Notes under the pieces: generated by a model
Seen by the model: the letters and a program-made list of their open reading frames with translations, nothing else
Told to the model about the DNA's origin: nothing
The model's database searches: none
Assembly (NCBI GenBank): GCA_947172705.1
Contig: CAMWCA010000016.1
Coordinates: 1 to 58,841, forward strand
Source of the DNA: an uncultured Lachnospiraceae bacterium
GTDB lineage: Bacteria; Bacillota; Clostridia; Lachnospirales; Lachnospiraceae
Direction of reading: 5' to 3'
DNA: 58,841 nucleotides
Part shown: piece after piece, positions 57,357 through 58,841 of the stretch
How the letters are laid out: every line of letters begins with the position of its first letter
Position numbering within the stretch: the stretch's first letter is position 1
Translations under genes and position numbers: made by a program

Positions 57357-57597
57357 ATGATGTGGGTGTCAAAAGTCCTGGCTGGGGAGTACGCCTGGCA
57401 ATCTGCACAAAAAAGTTGCGCACCTTCCATTGTGCGGAGCACTCCGATGAGCCTCTGAAAACGAAAATCGTGTTCAGCAGAGACTTCCACGATTTTTGAG
57501 TCTCATCTCCGTCGCACAAAAGTCAGTTGCACGAACTCTTTTTGCGCAGATTGCCAGGCGTACTCCCCAGCCAGAGCTTTTGACTCCCACATCATCT
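57357..57597. repeat. Large cruciform intergenic repeat, copy C
   Basis: About 240 bp between holA and yqeY. The outer arms read GATGTGGGTGTCAAAAGTCC from the left and the complementary sequence GACTCCCACATCATC on the right, with few mismatches over about 60 bp. The core, on the minus strand, has GATGAGACTC/GAGGCTCATC, AAAATCGTG/CACGATTTT and TTGTGCG/CGCACAA. It is inverted relative to copies A and B. Confidence 0.95.
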
Positions 57598-57599
57598 TA

Positions 57600-58574
57600 T
57601 CAGTTGCTATACTGAATGATCAGCATCTCTACGCTGATATTGTCGTTCATCCTTCCTGTCTTGATTGCCTCCTCCGCTGCCACACACGCCTCCAGGGCGT
57701 CTCTGATCTCCCGGGTTTTAAATCGGGAAGCCTGGGTCACATATTTTCCCGCGATAAAGCCCGGCAGCCCTACCTTTTCCCCGATCGCTTTATTCTGATA
57801 ACCTTTCCCCGCCAGCTCCTTTACCTGCAAAAGGAGATTAAACTGTCTGGCAATGAGAAACAAGATCCGCATCGGCGGTTCCTTTTGGGCAAGCAGCTCA
57901 TAGTAAAGCTCCAGCGCATGCTTCTGCTTTTTGTCCGCTATGGCGCTGACCATATCAAAAATATGATTGCCGATCCTCTGGGTACAGATCTCTTCAATAT
58001 CTCCTTCTGTGATCGCTTCTTTATCCAGACAGAAACAAAACAGCTTCTCTGTTTCCTTTCGAATATTCTCCATATCCGTTCCGGTTTTTTCAAGGAGATA
58101 GTTTAATGCAGATTCCGAAATTTTCTTATTTTCTTTCTTTACCATTCCCAGTATCCACTTTTTCAGGGTGGTTTCATCCTGAATGCCGAATTCCACCCCG
58201 CAGCCTTTGGAGGAAACGGTCTTATACAGCTTGCTCCTTTTATCCACCTCGGTTTCCACAAAAAGGAAATAAGCAGTTGGAGCCAGCGTTGGGAGATATT
58301 GTGCCAGCTGCTCCCCTCCGCTTTTAAAAAGACCGCTGTTCTCTATGACGATCAGCCTCTTCTCCGCAAAAAAAGGCAGCGTCTCCGCCTGATCGATGAC
58401 CTCTCCCACAGAAATATCCTTCCCCTCATAGTAGTGATAATTCATGGTGTCATCGCCGATGATCGCCTCCTTCAGCCGATCCCTGTACTGCTTTCGCAGA
58501 TAGGCTTCCGCTCCGTAAAGAAGATAAATGTGATTCAGTTCTCCCGTTTTTATATCCTGAACTAACCGCTGCAT
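57600..58574 (-). CDS. holA: DNA polymerase III subunit delta
   Basis: 324-aa clamp-loader subunit. The sequence follows the family: HIYLLYGAEAYLRKQYRDRL at the N terminus, DQAETLPFFAEKRLIVI, a middle domain with FGIQDETTLKKW and the C-terminal ILFLIARQFNLLLQVKEL. It opens the sliding clamp during replication. Its stop lies directly at the edge of the cruciform repeat. The upstream region to the window end carries no gene. Confidence 0.93.
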   Translation of the reverse strand: MQRLVQDIKTGELNHIYLLYGAEAYLRKQYRDRLKEAIIGDDTMNYHYYEGKDISVGEVIDQAETLPFFAEKRLIVIENSGLFKSGGEQLAQYLPTLAPTAYFLFVETEVDKRSKLYKTVSSKGCGVEFGIQDETTLKKWILGMVKKENKKISESALNYLLEKTGTDMENIRKETEKLFCFCLDKEAITEGDIEEICTQRIGNHIFDMVSAIADKKQKHALELYYELLAQKEPPMRILFLIARQFNLLLQVKELAGKGYQNKAIGEKVGLPGFIAGKYVTQASRFKTREIRDALEACVAAEEAIKTGRMNDNISVEMLIIQYSN

Positions 58575-58841
58575 GGCTCTCCTGATTTCTGTATCGCTAT
58601 TCTGGTATTTTTAAGTGCTTTTCACACCTGCGCCGGGGCACGGGATACGGTGTCGGGCAAAAGGAGCGTGGAAGGACACTGCGGAGCACAGCCAATGGGG
58701 CTGGCTATTCCTCATATGGTTTCAGCGCCTTGGCGAGAAATCGGTCATTTCACTTATGGAATGGCAGGATACCCAGGGAGATTCCGCCACGGATGGCGGA
58801 ATCAGGAGTATGCGGCATGGACGCCGCTATACTCCGACCCG
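58575..58841. other. Gene-free end with two strong hairpins
   Basis: No convincing ORF. At 58,778-58,801 a perfect palindrome GATTCCGCCA-CGGA-TGGCGGAATC is followed by a second hairpin GGAGTATGCGGC...GCCGCTATACTCC (58,805-58,835). They may be part of another intergenic repeat or an upstream gene's terminator cut by the window edge. Confidence 0.5.

Noticed and set aside
57320..57490. N-terminal extension of YqeY
   Set aside because: The extra residues are encoded by the repeat element; the ribosome site and family length support the start at 57,319.
1..58841. CRISPR array or cas genes
   Set aside because: No regularly spaced short repeats and no cas-like protein were found; the AbiF-like HEPN protein is not a Cas13.

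Overview
The window looks like chromosomal DNA of a low-to-mid GC Gram-positive anaerobe of the Clostridia, most likely a Lachnospiraceae-type gut bacterium. This is inferred from strong AGGAGG-type ribosome sites, an LplABC/YesMN-type carbohydrate locus, a clostridial LUD protein, a PlsY/UgtP-like lipid pair, CsoR-CopA copper control and a tRNA-Gly with Firmicutes promoter spacing. No species can be named from the sequence. Most genes are on the minus strand.

Positions 1-15,400 hold one long minus-strand carbohydrate locus. It reads from 15,216 downward: two LplB/LplC-type permeases, a solute-binding lipoprotein, a membrane-anchored protein of the linalool dehydratase/isomerase (Ldi) fold, a SafE/DsbD_2-type membrane protein, a 42-aa membrane protein, a FixI/CcoI-like P1B ATPase, a YesM-type sensor kinase, a YesN-type AraC regulator, a GH3 enzyme and a beta-phosphoglucomutase-like HAD protein. 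Many joints overlap or abut, so it is probably one operon with a metal pump embedded in a sugar-uptake unit. Positions 15,400-20,000 hold a small membrane protein, an AbiF-like (Abi_2/HEPN) gene flanked by two candidate structured RNAs, a NodB-type deacetylase, a 47-aa membrane protein and an FAD/Rieske oxidoreductase.

Positions 20,000-23,000 are a mobile-element graveyard. A near-identical 64-bp sequence with a terminator occurs twice. Between the copies lie a PBECR-like nuclease gene fragment and a decayed group II intron (5' end, frameshifted maturase tail, domain V, domain VI). The intron is split between domains V and VI by a 1.28-kb segment with imperfect terminal inverted repeats that carries two coupled ORFs of unknown function. 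A DUF4258/YgiT toxin-antitoxin pair follows.

Positions 23,100-33,200 hold two separate two-component/ABC-transporter loci of the peptide-antibiotic type, separated by a PfkB kinase and a TrmB-like regulator with a clear palindromic operator. Positions 33,200-37,400 hold a ribbon-helix-helix protein, a secreted Ser-rich protein, tRNA-Gly, a membrane-anchored GH3 hydrolase and, upstream of it, a consensus promoter driving a strikingly purine-rich leader of nearly 500 nt. Positions 37,400-51,800 are mostly housekeeping: LUD protein, glyA, diacylglycerol kinase-like, PAP2, GT2, a SfsA-MutY fusion, a 5'-nucleotidase, HAD, DUF362-ferredoxin, a CopA with a C-terminal CopZ-like domain, and csoR with two textbook operators. 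The rest holds a DUF4143 ATPase, a SAP-like protein, a lipoprotein/UgtP-like/PlsY-like operon, yqeY and holA.

Three long intergenic cruciform elements (1-97 partial, 51,111-51,326, 57,357-57,597) share a conserved core but have outer arms that differ between copies while staying self-complementary. They are the most unusual DNA-level signal here. The AbiF-RNA unit, the purine-rich leader, the split intron and the Ldi-copper-sugar operon are the best candidates for new biology.
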